Positions 1 through 8,102 of a stretch of DNA of 64,000 nt are shown here, in pieces. Numbering within the stretch: the first letter of the stretch is position 1; every line of letters begins with the position of its first letter. The stretch is from Pseudomonadota bacterium (GTDB lineage Bacteria > Pseudomonadota > Alphaproteobacteria > Rhizobiales > Aestuariivirgaceae), in assembly GCA_963205315.1 (NCBI GenBank), contig CAUJIO010000078.1, positions 1 to 64,000 on the forward strand, in the 5' to 3' direction. The notes below the pieces were generated by a model, which was given only the letters and a program-made list of their open reading frames with translations, did no database searches and was not told the DNA's origin. The position numbers and the translations under genes are program-made.

Positions 1-68
1 CTGCCGAAAAACCACTATCTTCGAAAGTCATTGAGAAGATTGGTTTTTTGGACAGGAGCGAAGCGACG

Positions 69-132
69 CAGTTGGTAGAGCACTGTGTTCACATCGCAGG
101 GGTCACTGGTTCGAGTCCAGTATCGCCCACCA
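69..132 (+). tRNA. tRNA-Val(CAC) 3' fragment, 5' part degenerate
   Basis: The D-loop half, anticodon arm (stem CTGTG/CGCAG, anticodon CAC at 90-92), T arm (ACTGG/CCAGT around TTCGAGT) and the 3' acceptor strand ATCGCCC followed by ACCA (129-132) are all intact. The sequence before position 69 does not supply a matching 5' acceptor strand (GGGCGAT expected) or the GCTC half of the D stem. I therefore read this as a 3' tRNA fragment, of the kind left at an integration site. The decayed recombinase starts 200 bases downstream. A functional but badly diverged tRNA is less likely. Confidence 0.6.
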
Positions 133-205
133 TCCAGTCCACCCTCAAACAGCCTGCTCATGCCAGTCTCGGAATAGCCACGACATTCCCGGGGCTTGGC
201 CGATA
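124..205 (+). repeat. Left copy of a tRNA-3'-flank direct repeat (att-like)
   Basis: The tRNA end and its flank (CCACCATCCAGTCCA) and a second block 50 bases on (GACATTCCCGGGGCTTGG, 182-199) recur at 20291-20372. The CCA end and GACATTC are exactly 50 bases apart in both copies. Each copy is followed on the minus strand by a serine recombinase C-terminus. The pair is a plausible relic of attachment sites or of a tandem island insertion; that role is inferred. Confidence 0.55.
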
Positions 206-335
206 TAGGGGGGCGTTCGGCTGGCCGTGAGACGGTGAAATCGGCCGGATTTGGCGGCGAATGCGCGGGCAGTCTCAGAGTGCCATTTCCGGCGTCCAAA
301 ACTTTTCCGGGGCGATGCTGTTGCGGCTGGAGAAC

Positions 336-1973
336 TCAGGCAGATTTCGCGGGCACGAAGCCCAGAATTCGCCGCTGTTCGGCCCATGATACAGGGAGCG
401 GCTTCAGGCGTTTGAGATAGCGGATGGTGAGTGCGACAGGCTGACAACCCTGTACAATCGCTTCGACAATGTCGGGCGCCAGGAACGCAAGCGGCAGTAC
501 CCGGCTGATTTCACCATCGTCGATACAATCCTCACGGGCCATTTCGGCGGTGGTCTTCGTCGCGCCGCTGGTCAGGCGATGCATCCAGTTCATGGCCTTG
601 GCGATGGTATCGATCAGCCGCTGGTCGACAGAAGGAGGTCTCTGTTGTTCAACTCCGATCACCAGGCGGGATTCAACACCCCGCCGGCGGACATGAAGTG
701 GCAGGATGATCGTTGCAGGTGCAAGTTCAGGCGACGACCTACCATCTGTCTCGCGAGGCAGATTTGCGATCCCGAGGCAGCGGCAGAGACCATCGCGCGA
801 TAGGTTCAGGGTCATTTGACCCGGTTCGACGTCGAGGCGAGCGATGATCGCGTGGAGAGTCTCAGCGACGTGTTGATCAAGCGGCGCCGACAACGATTGA
901 CCAAGGTTTGCCGCTCGATCCATGACTGCCTTGATCGCAGCGGCATCCCTGCCCTCAACACCGATGAGCCCACACAGCTGCCGGTGATCCCCGAGAAGTG
1001 TCCGCATCGCCGCGAGGATCGTTGCCTCCAGTTCCTCCGCCGGAAGCCGCCACCCCGAGGCGTCATGCTTCCGCGCCTTCATCAGCCGCTGCGAGATGTA
1101 GTAGCGATAGCGCCGGCCATTCTTGATGGCGTGAGACGGCGTCAGGCGATCACCAGTCTCATCATATAATAGTCCGCCGAGGAGACTGCCACCCACCATA
1201 TTGCCAGACCTCGATCGCCCGTTGGTCTGGCCTTTGATCGCCGTCTGCACGGCGCCCCAAAGGTCCCGATCGATTATCGCCTCCTGCTGGCCGGAGACAA
1301 TCTGTTCCTTGTGCCGGATGTTGCCCACATAGATCGGATTTGTCAGGAGCCAGTGCAGGTGGCCGCGGGTGAAGGGCCTGCCGCCGGACACACGACTTGC
1401 GGGATGGTTCAATGGATTGGAGGCGTTCGCAGTGGTCGCAGACATGTCTCCTACAATCGATCTACTGGCTTGCCCTCTCACCTTGGTCACCAGCCCCAAT
1501 TCGTCCACCTTCTCTTTCAGCAGCCTCACCGAGCCCACGTCCAGATAGAGCATGAAGATTCGCCGAATGACCTCTGCTTCCTTGGAATTGACCAGCAGCT
1601 TCTTGTTGCGTGCTTCGTATCCCATGGGCACGGCACCGCCCATCCACATGCCCTTCTGCTTGGAAGCTGCGATCTTGTCGCGAATGCGTTCTGCCGTGAC
1701 CTCGCGCTCGAACTGGGCAAAAGAGAGCAGCACGTTGAGCGTCAGCCGGCCCATCGAACTCAGGGTATTGAACTGCTGCGTCACCGACACGAACGACACC
1801 TTCTGGGCATCGAAAACTTCGACGATCCGGGCGAAGTCCATCAGCGACCGGGTGAGCCGGTCGATCTTGTAAACGACGACAACGTCGATCTTGCCAGCCC
1901 GGATGTCAGACAAGAGTTCCTGCAATGCAGGTCGTTCCATGGTTCCGCCGGAGATGCCGCCGTCATCATAGTG
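336..1973 (-). pseudogene. Large serine recombinase, N-terminus lost
   Basis: The reading frame begins at a YDDGGISGG motif and continues through DVVVVYKIDRLTRS, FVSVTQQFNT and FAQFEREVTAERIRDK. These belong to the second half of the resolvase catalytic domain, followed by the recombinase (PF07508-type) and C-terminal regions, ending FLAPDIVEAI...RRILGF. Members of this family start with about 60-70 more residues carrying the catalytic serine, and those are absent. Upstream, the frame runs directly into an IS3-type transposase tail with no stop. The first internal ATG is at 1940. The protein, if made, should lack strand-cleavage activity. A similar C-terminus recurs at 20521-20703. Confidence 0.8.
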
Positions 1974-2102
1974 TCTGATCCTTTCTCGTTCCAGCAGGAT
2001 GGTCTGGCCGCGTCCGAAGTAGACGTCGGCCGGCGTCAGGTTTGTGGCGCTCTCGTGGTATCGCAGGTGGTTACCCGGCCGGCTCTCGGGCAGCTCTGGC
2101 CT
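1974..2102 (-). mobile_element. IS3-family transposase C-terminal fragment fused to the recombinase
   Basis: Read on the minus strand this encodes RYHESATNLTPADVYFGRGQ and then TILLERERI, which is the characteristic end of an IS3-family OrfB integrase. It continues in the same frame into the recombinase at 1973, replacing the normal transposase tail. An in-frame stop lies at 2103-2105, so only about 43 codons survive. A second copy of this tail is at 6252-6430 in the same orientation. Confidence 0.75.
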
Positions 2103-2270
2103 CTAAATACTTCCTCGTGGCAGAAATGACATGAGTCTGGATGTTCCGTCTTTAGTGCCCGACATCAATCCATCCTAACCTGATCAGCGGAGTTGCAATG
2201 CGGTGGAGCATCGCTTTTTCAGCCGCTGTGATTCCGCAATTGATTTCTATCCTTATCCAGGAGGTTGATC

Positions 2271-2774
2271 ATGGGACGCGGAAAGTCTGCTTACATCTCG
2301 AGGACGATCACTGCATTGGCAATCGCCGGCTCGCTGGCGACAGCTGGTCCGAGCTTTGCGGCCGGTACGACCGCCGCGGTGTCTGGCGACAGCAAGCCGT
2401 CAGATTGCGGTTCAGCCAAGAAGGCCAGCTACTCCCTGGAGCTCAGCGGCAGCCTGGCTGGCTGCTGGTCGGTCTTCGTTGCCCATTTCAACTGCCAGGA
2501 AATGAACGGCTTTGCCCTCTATACCGAGATCGGTCGTGAAGAGTTCGCCGGCAAGGCTGACGGGAAGAATATGACGTTTGACACGCAGTACACATTCAAC
2601 GGCATATTCCCAACTGGCTCTTGCCCTGAGCCTGCGGCCGAAAAGGAGATCGTCGGCGGCTGCGTCCACTATATCACCGGCAAGGGGCTTGTTGGGGTGA
2701 TGCGTTTCTATGACGTCATGTACAGCAATGGCGCGCCGCATTACTTTTACGAGGGGACGCTCTCGCCCACCTAG
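2271..2774 (+). CDS. Secreted protein of unknown function
   Basis: This 167-residue protein has a clear Sec signal (basic GRGKS start, hydrophobic ITALAIAGSLATAG, likely cleavage after PSFAA), so it should be periplasmic or outside the cell. The ATG at 2271 is preferred to the upstream TTG at 2265 because AGGAGG ends 6 bases before it. The mature part has five cysteines and aromatic patches (GCWSVFVAHFNC, GCVHYITGKG, MRFYDVMYSNG, HYFYEGTL). No family is recognised. It stands alone just beyond the recombinase and IS3 remnants and may be cargo of the mobile region. Confidence 0.65.
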   Translation: MGRGKSAYISRTITALAIAGSLATAGPSFAAGTTAAVSGDSKPSDCGSAKKASYSLELSGSLAGCWSVFVAHFNCQEMNGFALYTEIGREEFAGKADGKNMTFDTQYTFNGIFPTGSCPEPAAEKEIVGGCVHYITGKGLVGVMRFYDVMYSNGAPHYFYEGTLSPT

Positions 2775-3121
2775 GCCGCACACTCGATAATTGCCACCTT
2801 TGCGGATCGAACTCTCAACCGGGGAGGCCGGGCCATACCCCACTGCGGCAGCCTTGCCGAAAGATCTGCCCGAAGGTGCATGCCATCTGGCAGATCGTGG
2901 CTCTGTTGCGGACTGGGTCTGGGCGCCGATATGAGTACAAGGCTCCCCTGATGCGGATTCCGACGATGTGGCCCGGTCACACCGATTTCATCTCGCCCAG
3001 GATTTCGAGATAATCAGAGCACAGCTCGCCCGCGTAGAGGTGCAGTCCTTGACACAAACGCCAAAGGCACGATACCCAATTAGTCATTTGGTGCTATGCA
3101 GGGTTAAGAGCGACGCCGGTC
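2775..3121. other. Intergenic, no gene seen
   Basis: No coding signal was found on either strand. TTGACA at 3049-3054 could be a -35 element for the oxidoreductase at 3122, but no good -10 box follows at the right distance, so I do not call a promoter. Confidence 0.4.
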
Positions 3122-5233
3122 ATGGATGCAAAGACACTGTTTCGCGCCGCTGGACTAGCGTTCGGAGCTCCCGGACAGCGACATTTCCCCCTGCTCCTCT
3201 CGCCAATTACTATCGGCAAAGTTTCCCTTCGCAACCGCTTCGTGTTTCAGCCGCATTTCACTGCGCTAGGTAACATTGATGGAACACCATCTGATGACCA
3301 TGCAGCCTATCATGAAGAGCGTGCGCGGGGCGGCGTGGGCCTCATTGTGTTCGAGAGTCAGGCCGTACACCCAACGGGAAAGATGTCGCGTCGCTTCGTC
3401 GATTGCTGGGACCCTAAGATCATTCCGCATCACCGAAAGATTTCGGAAGGGGTCCATGCCCATGGCGCGAAAATCTTTGGGCAGTTGACCCATGCGGGCC
3501 ATACGTCGCTGGAACGCCCTCCACACATCTTATGGGCGCCAACCCAGATGCCTGAACCTTCGAGCCATTTTTCGACTAAGGCCATCGATGAAGACGACAT
3601 CCGCGCGGTGGTTGATGGGCACGGCGTAAGCGCACGCAATCTTGTCGAATCTGGATTTGACGGCATTGAGGTGAAGGTGGCCCATGACGGGTTGCTGCGC
3701 GCTTTCTGCTCACCGTTTTTTAACCACCGCACCGATCGCTACGGTGGCACGTTCGAGAACCGTATGCGGCTATCGATCGAATGCTTCGAGGCCATTCGCA
3801 AGGCAGTGGGTGACGATGTTCCTGTAGGTGTGAGGCTGTGCGTCAACGAGTTCACGACCTTTGGCTATGACAGCGAGTATGGCCTGCAAATGGCGGCGCA
3901 TTTTCAGGCCAGCGGACTTGTTGATTACTTCAATTCTGATGCTGGATCGTTCTCAAGCTATTGGATGGAAATCCCGCCCGCCGCAGTTGCTGCCGAAGAT
4001 TTCCGAAAGATCAACAGGGAGTTGAAGTCTGTTAGCAAACTGCCGGTCATCGGCTTCGGCCGAATGAACTCCCCGCAATTGGCGGAGGAAGCGTTGCAGG
4101 CGGGAGAATGCGACTTGATCGGCATGGCGCGCCAGCTCATCGCCGATCCGTGGACGGCAGAAAAGACGCGTGCGGGCCGCGCTGACCTCGTGCGCCGCTG
4201 CATTGCTTGCAACGATGGTTGCATAGAGCAAGTGAACCAGAGCAAGGCCATACGCTGCGTACAGAACCCTGGTGCCGGCCGCGAGCGCCACGTCAATGAA
4301 CGGATTCTGGCCCCCATCGCGAGGCGAAGCCATGTTGTCGTCGTGGGCGGAGGGCCCGCCGGATTGAAGGTGGCCGAGACTGCAGCGCGGCGTGGTCATC
4401 GGGTAACGCTGTTTGAGCGCAACCGCGCTTTGGGTGGCCAACTGCTGCTGGCCGAAAAGCAGCCCGAACATGCCAACGTCGCAGAAGTGACGAGCCATCT
4501 CGAAATTGTCGCGGATGAGGCTGGCGTCGATATCCGACGCGGCCTTAATGCAAGCATTGACGACATACATGCGCTCTCACCCGATGTCGTCGTTGTGGCC
4601 ACGGGCTCGGAGCCCAATCTGCCGCGCGTGTCCATGGACGATGTCAGCCTTTCGCAATCATTGGGCCGTCAGATCCTTCCGGACATCCCGGGGCTCAACC
4701 GCGAATTCGTAGTGTCTGGAGATGATGTTCTAGGGGAACGCGTTCAGCTTTCGGGCCGCGTGGTATTGGTCGACAACAACGGCCATTGGGAAGCGGCAGG
4801 CACGGCGGAGTACCTGGCAGACCAGGGCTGCGAAGTAATCGTGGTGGCGCCACATGCTGTGGGCAGCGATCTTGAAGGCGGGTCGCGGGCGTTGTTCTTT
4901 AGGCGTGCTGCGATCAAAAACATCAAGCTTCGCAGCGCAATGTTGCTCGTCGAAGTCGCCGATCACCGCGTCCAGGTTTCGCCGGTATTCAGCGGCAGCG
5001 ATGCAATCGGCTGGGCCAAATACCTGCTGATGCCAGGTGACGGCGAGTGGATCGAGGATGTCGATTGGGTGGTGCCGGTGATCGGCCGCCGCTCACGAGA
5101 GGATCTCTACTTGAAACTGAAGAGAGATTCACGTTTCGACGGATTGCGCGTTGAACGCACCGGTGACTGCGTTGCCCCGCGGCTGATCGAGAGCACCATT
5201 GCAGAGGCGTTTCTGCTGGCACAGACACTTTAG
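3122..5233 (+). CDS. FAD/FMN iron-sulfur NADH:flavin oxidoreductase (dienoyl-CoA reductase / N-methylproline demethylase type)
   Basis: The 703-residue protein has the architecture of 2,4-dienoyl-CoA reductase and stachydrine/N-methylproline demethylases. An old-yellow-enzyme TIM barrel covers about 15-350 (LLLSPITIGKVSLRNRFV start, HRTDRYGGTFENRMR). A 4Fe-4S cluster site has cysteines near 360, 363, 367 and 379 (CIACNDGC...RCVQNPG). A Rossmann FAD/NAD domain begins at about 401 (VVVVGGGPAGLKVAE). The substrate cannot be told from sequence; a methylated amine or enoyl compound is plausible. No convincing ribosome site precedes the ATG. The epimerase-like gene starts 14 bases downstream, suggesting an operon. 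Confidence 0.8.
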   Translation: MDAKTLFRAAGLAFGAPGQRHFPLLLSPITIGKVSLRNRFVFQPHFTALGNIDGTPSDDHAAYHEERARGGVGLIVFESQAVHPTGKMSRRFVDCWDPKIIPHHRKISEGVHAHGAKIFGQLTHAGHTSLERPPHILWAPTQMPEPSSHFSTKAIDEDDIRAVVDGHGVSARNLVESGFDGIEVKVAHDGLLRAFCSPFFNHRTDRYGGTFENRMRLSIECFEAIRKAVGDDVPVGVRLCVNEFTTFGYDSEYGLQMAAHFQASGLVDYFNSDAGSFSSYWMEIPPAAVAAEDFRKINRELKSVSKLPVIGFGRMNSPQLAEEALQAGECDLIGMARQLIADPWTAEKTRAGRADLVRRCIACNDGCIEQVNQSKAIRCVQNPGAGRERHVNERILAPIARRSHVVVVGGGPAGLKVAETAARRGHRVTLFERNRALGGQLLLAEKQPEHANVAEVTSHLEIVADEAGVDIRRGLNASIDDIHALSPDVVVVATGSEPNLPRVSMDDVSLSQSLGRQILPDIPGLNREFVVSGDDVLGERVQLSGRVVLVDNNGHWEAAGTAEYLADQGCEVIVVAPHAVGSDLEGGSRALFFRRAAIKNIKLRSAMLLVEVADHRVQVSPVFSGSDAIGWAKYLLMPGDGEWIEDVDWVVPVIGRRSREDLYLKLKRDSRFDGLRVERTGDCVAPRLIESTIAEAFLLAQTL

Positions 5234-5246
5234 GGATACACACGAC

Positions 5247-6071
5247 ATGAAAATCGCGTTCAACACCTGGGCCTACTCGAGCTTTCCCGTATGGGTGCCG
5301 GCCTATCCGCTGGATTACGTTGTGCCTACGCTTGCCGGCATCGGTTACGACGGCATCGAGCTTGGGGCTGCGAGCCCGCACGCCTATCCGGATTTCACCA
5401 GCGCGCAGCGGCGCCGGGAGATCAGGCAGCTGTTCGAGCACAACAATATTGCACTGGTTTCGATGCTCCCTGCCCCGGGCGGTGGACCCGGCTTCAATGT
5501 CGCTTCACCTATTCCGGAGGAACGTGCCGGGGCGATTGAACAATACAAGAAAGTGGTTACTCTCTGTGCTGAGCTGGGTGGCAAGATCGTGATTTATGTG
5601 GCGGGTTGGCAGGTGTTCGGCACGACACGCGAACAAGCCTGGGGCTGGAGCCGGGCGGCGCTTGAAGACGTGGCGCGATCAGCGGAAACCAACGGCATTA
5701 CCATATGCATCGAGCCCACATCGGCGGATAGCAACCTAGTCGACAGCGCGGATGATGCACTAAAGCTTCAGTCGGAAGTGTCCGCGCCGAACATCAAGCT
5801 GATGTTCGACACCTATCACACAATCTATCGCAATGAAGTTGCGACCGACTACGTGCATCGCTTTGGCAAGGACCTCGTCCACATTCACCTGGCCGACAGT
5901 AACCGGCTTCCGCCTGGCGAAGGTACAGGCTCATTCCCGACTCTAATCGGTACGCTGAAGAAGACCGGTTTTGAGGGCTATCTCACCATGGAGATCGGTT
6001 TCAATCGCCGGGATGTCGACCCCGATGCATTTGCGAAGCGGGCCTATGACTACATCAAGGATCTGCTGTAA
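5247..6071 (+). CDS. Sugar phosphate isomerase/epimerase (AP endonuclease family 2 fold)
   Basis: The 274-residue protein is an xylose-isomerase-like TIM barrel. It starts MKIAFNTWAYSSFPVW and carries GYDGIELG, ITICIEPTS, IKLMFDTYHT and DLVHIHLADSNR, which together supply the usual Glu/Asp/His metal ligands. TMEIGFNRR near the end gives the last catalytic glutamate. Relatives include D-psicose/tagatose 3-epimerases and inositol-catabolism enzymes. The start at 5247 follows the preceding stop by 14 bases, so the two genes are probably co-transcribed. The exact substrate is unknown. Confidence 0.8.
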   Translation: MKIAFNTWAYSSFPVWVPAYPLDYVVPTLAGIGYDGIELGAASPHAYPDFTSAQRRREIRQLFEHNNIALVSMLPAPGGGPGFNVASPIPEERAGAIEQYKKVVTLCAELGGKIVIYVAGWQVFGTTREQAWGWSRAALEDVARSAETNGITICIEPTSADSNLVDSADDALKLQSEVSAPNIKLMFDTYHTIYRNEVATDYVHRFGKDLVHIHLADSNRLPPGEGTGSFPTLIGTLKKTGFEGYLTMEIGFNRRDVDPDAFAKRAYDYIKDLL

Positions 6072-6184
6072 TTCGCTGCATTGTTTCCAAGTCCGCAACG
6101 TTGTTGATGCTGCTATTGGTAACGAGAGGTGTGCAAGCAGCGATAAGCCGTGAGTATTCTTATCAAAAATCTGGCCTCTGTCCG

Positions 6185-6430
6185 TCGTCAGATAATTTGA
6201 GGCTGATGGCTGCATGATCGAAGAGAGGATCTGGCGCATCTGGTTTTGATGTTATGCGGCATGACCGCAGTGTTGCAAGCGTCGGGTTTTGATGGTGTCG
6301 CGTTTGATCTTTTCTCTTTCCAGCAAGATGGTTTTACCGCGCCCGAAGTAGACGTCGGCCGGCGTTAGGTTGCCGATTTTCTGTTCGAGATACCTATTGT
6401 GATGCCAGCAGACAGCACTTGCACGATCTC
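6185..6430 (-). mobile_element. IS3-family element remnant: transposase tail plus IS end
   Basis: The minus strand encodes NRYLEQKIGNLTPADVYFGR and then GKTILLEREKIKRDTI...HCGHAA, ending at a stop at 6252-6254. This is a natural IS3-type transposase C-terminus. The 65 bases beyond the stop (about 6185-6250) resemble 15255-15325, consistent with the outer end of the same element. Upstream coding sequence is lost beyond about 6430. It lies in direct orientation to the fragment at 1974-2102; the oxidoreductase/epimerase pair sits between them. Confidence 0.7.
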
Positions 6431-6574
6431 GTCTGGTTAAAGCCGCTCAAGACCATCGCAGCGCGATTCCGCATCTTGGACGTCAGTTGCTGACAATCAA
6501 CGTCAAGATCGGTGTTTCGACGCCAGAACGGCGATATTAGGCGTGGGCGAAGACCGGCATGCCGACAACGCAGG
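6431..6574. other. Degenerate intergenic sequence
   Basis: No gene seen. This is probably decayed mobile-element sequence between the IS3 remnant and the MFS gene. Confidence 0.3.
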
Positions 6575-7999
6575 CTAAGCTATTGCCTCGGCTACCCGCC
6601 AGCTCGCATCCGAGGTCGCGCCCTTTGCTCTATCGTGACTAGAAAGAGATCTTCTGCAATTATAAATGGCAAGGTCGTCAGCTTCTTGATTACAGGGGGC
6701 ATACTGGACTTGGTTTCCGGCAACAGCCCCTCGACTAGCTTCCAGACCGGTGCGTAGAGATCTTTGACTTCGCTTTCCTGAATCGTGGAGTCTCCTGACG
6801 TTCGGGGAATTGCGTTTGTTAGTCCACGCAAGAGCTGTAACCGCAAGCAGAAGAGGAATGAACGAAAACCACAATACAGTGTCCCATCCGTATGCAATGA
6901 GCAGCCCGCCGGAAGAAAACGATCCGATCGCCGTGGTTCCGAATACCACAAAGTCATTGAAGGACTGGACGCGCGTCCGCTCTTCAGGACGGTGGCACTC
7001 GAGAACAAGCGTGGAGGCGCCGACGAAGCCAAAATTCCAGCCCAGACCCAAGAGTATCAGCGCGCCCCAGAAATGGGCAACATCATTTCCCGTTAATCCG
7101 ACAATAGTAGAAACGGCGGTAAGCGCCAATCCGGCAGCGACGACGCGGGGCGCTCCCCAACGTGAGATAATTCTTCCGGTGAAGAAGCTGGGTGCGAACA
7201 TTGCGATGATGTGCCACTGCAGGCCAAAGTTCGAGCTTTCCTGCAGCAATCCGCAGAGGCGCATTGCCAGGGGCGCTGCCGTCATGACGAAATTCATCAG
7301 GGTGTAGGAGACGACACCGCAGATCAATGCGGTGATGAAGCGGGGCTGTCGGAGAATTTCGGCAAGCGGGCGGCCTCCCGCGACCTCCGCTGCCGTTGGC
7401 ATCGGCACCCGCACGCCCAGCAACACAATTGCGGAAATCGCAGCAACAGCGGCTTGTGCGACATAGGTGGCAGCGAAGAAATAGGGCGGCCAGAGATTCA
7501 TAGTGTAGGTGACGAGCTGCGGTCCCAACACACCTGCGAAAACACCTCCCGTCATGAAGGCGGAAAGAGCCCGTGATTTCCGCTCCTTCGGCACACAGTC
7601 TGCGGCTGCGAACCGAAACGAAAGCACTACAGCCGCATAGGCGCCGCCGAACAGTGTTGCGAGGCTAAAGAGCCAGAACGAGCCGATGACCATCGCAACG
7701 GCAGAGAGAATCCCAGTGAGCACGCCGCAGCCCGTTCCCACCAGGAAGGCGGCGCGACGGCCATAAAGGCGGGCCAGAGATCCCATGGGAAGTGTGGTGA
7801 TTGCCATGCCAACGACAAAAAGCGAGATCGGCAGGGTCGCCAGAGCCTTGCTGGGCGCCAGCATGTTTCCTACGATCGCACCCGTGGCATAGACAACGGC
7901 AGAGTTGGCACCTGCCAGCGCCTGCGAGACCGCGAGACGCATGACATCTGCGTTGCCGGAGCGAGGGGATGGAGGCGGCAGGCTTCCGGCATCAAACAT
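6575..7999 (-). CDS. Major facilitator superfamily transporter
   Basis: The 474-residue protein has about 12 hydrophobic segments. The MFS loop 2-3 signature appears as GSLARLYGRRAAFLVGTG. FAGVLGPQLVTY lies in the region of TM5 and a second bundle starts after ILRQPRFITALICGV. The start at 7999 is chosen for the GAGGA 6-7 bases before it; a longer frame to 8194 lacks membrane character. The last roughly 70 residues are hydrophilic and family-atypical, perhaps read-through caused by a lost original stop. It is the last gene of a minus-strand set with a diheme peroxidase and a YtkA-like protein; the substrate is unknown. Confidence 0.75.
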   Translation of the reverse strand: MFDAGSLPPPSPRSGNADVMRLAVSQALAGANSAVVYATGAIVGNMLAPSKALATLPISLFVVGMAITTLPMGSLARLYGRRAAFLVGTGCGVLTGILSAVAMVIGSFWLFSLATLFGGAYAAVVLSFRFAAADCVPKERKSRALSAFMTGGVFAGVLGPQLVTYTMNLWPPYFFAATYVAQAAVAAISAIVLLGVRVPMPTAAEVAGGRPLAEILRQPRFITALICGVVSYTLMNFVMTAAPLAMRLCGLLQESSNFGLQWHIIAMFAPSFFTGRIISRWGAPRVVAAGLALTAVSTIVGLTGNDVAHFWGALILLGLGWNFGFVGASTLVLECHRPEERTRVQSFNDFVVFGTTAIGSFSSGGLLIAYGWDTVLWFSFIPLLLAVTALAWTNKRNSPNVRRLHDSGKRSQRSLRTGLEASRGAVAGNQVQYAPCNQEADDLAIYNCRRSLSSHDRAKGATSDASWRVAEAIA

Positions 8000-8102
8000 G
8001 ATAGTCCTCTTGATTTGAGCAGAGATCGCCGACGACAGTCGCAATCCCAGTGGGGTTTCGCAGTTCAAGCGACGGGTGCGCCACAAAGGGGGGCAATCCC
8101 GA

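Noticed and set aside
1311-2129. Long plus-strand frame opposite the recombinase
   Set aside because: It is an antisense shadow; the minus strand shows conserved recombinase motifs.
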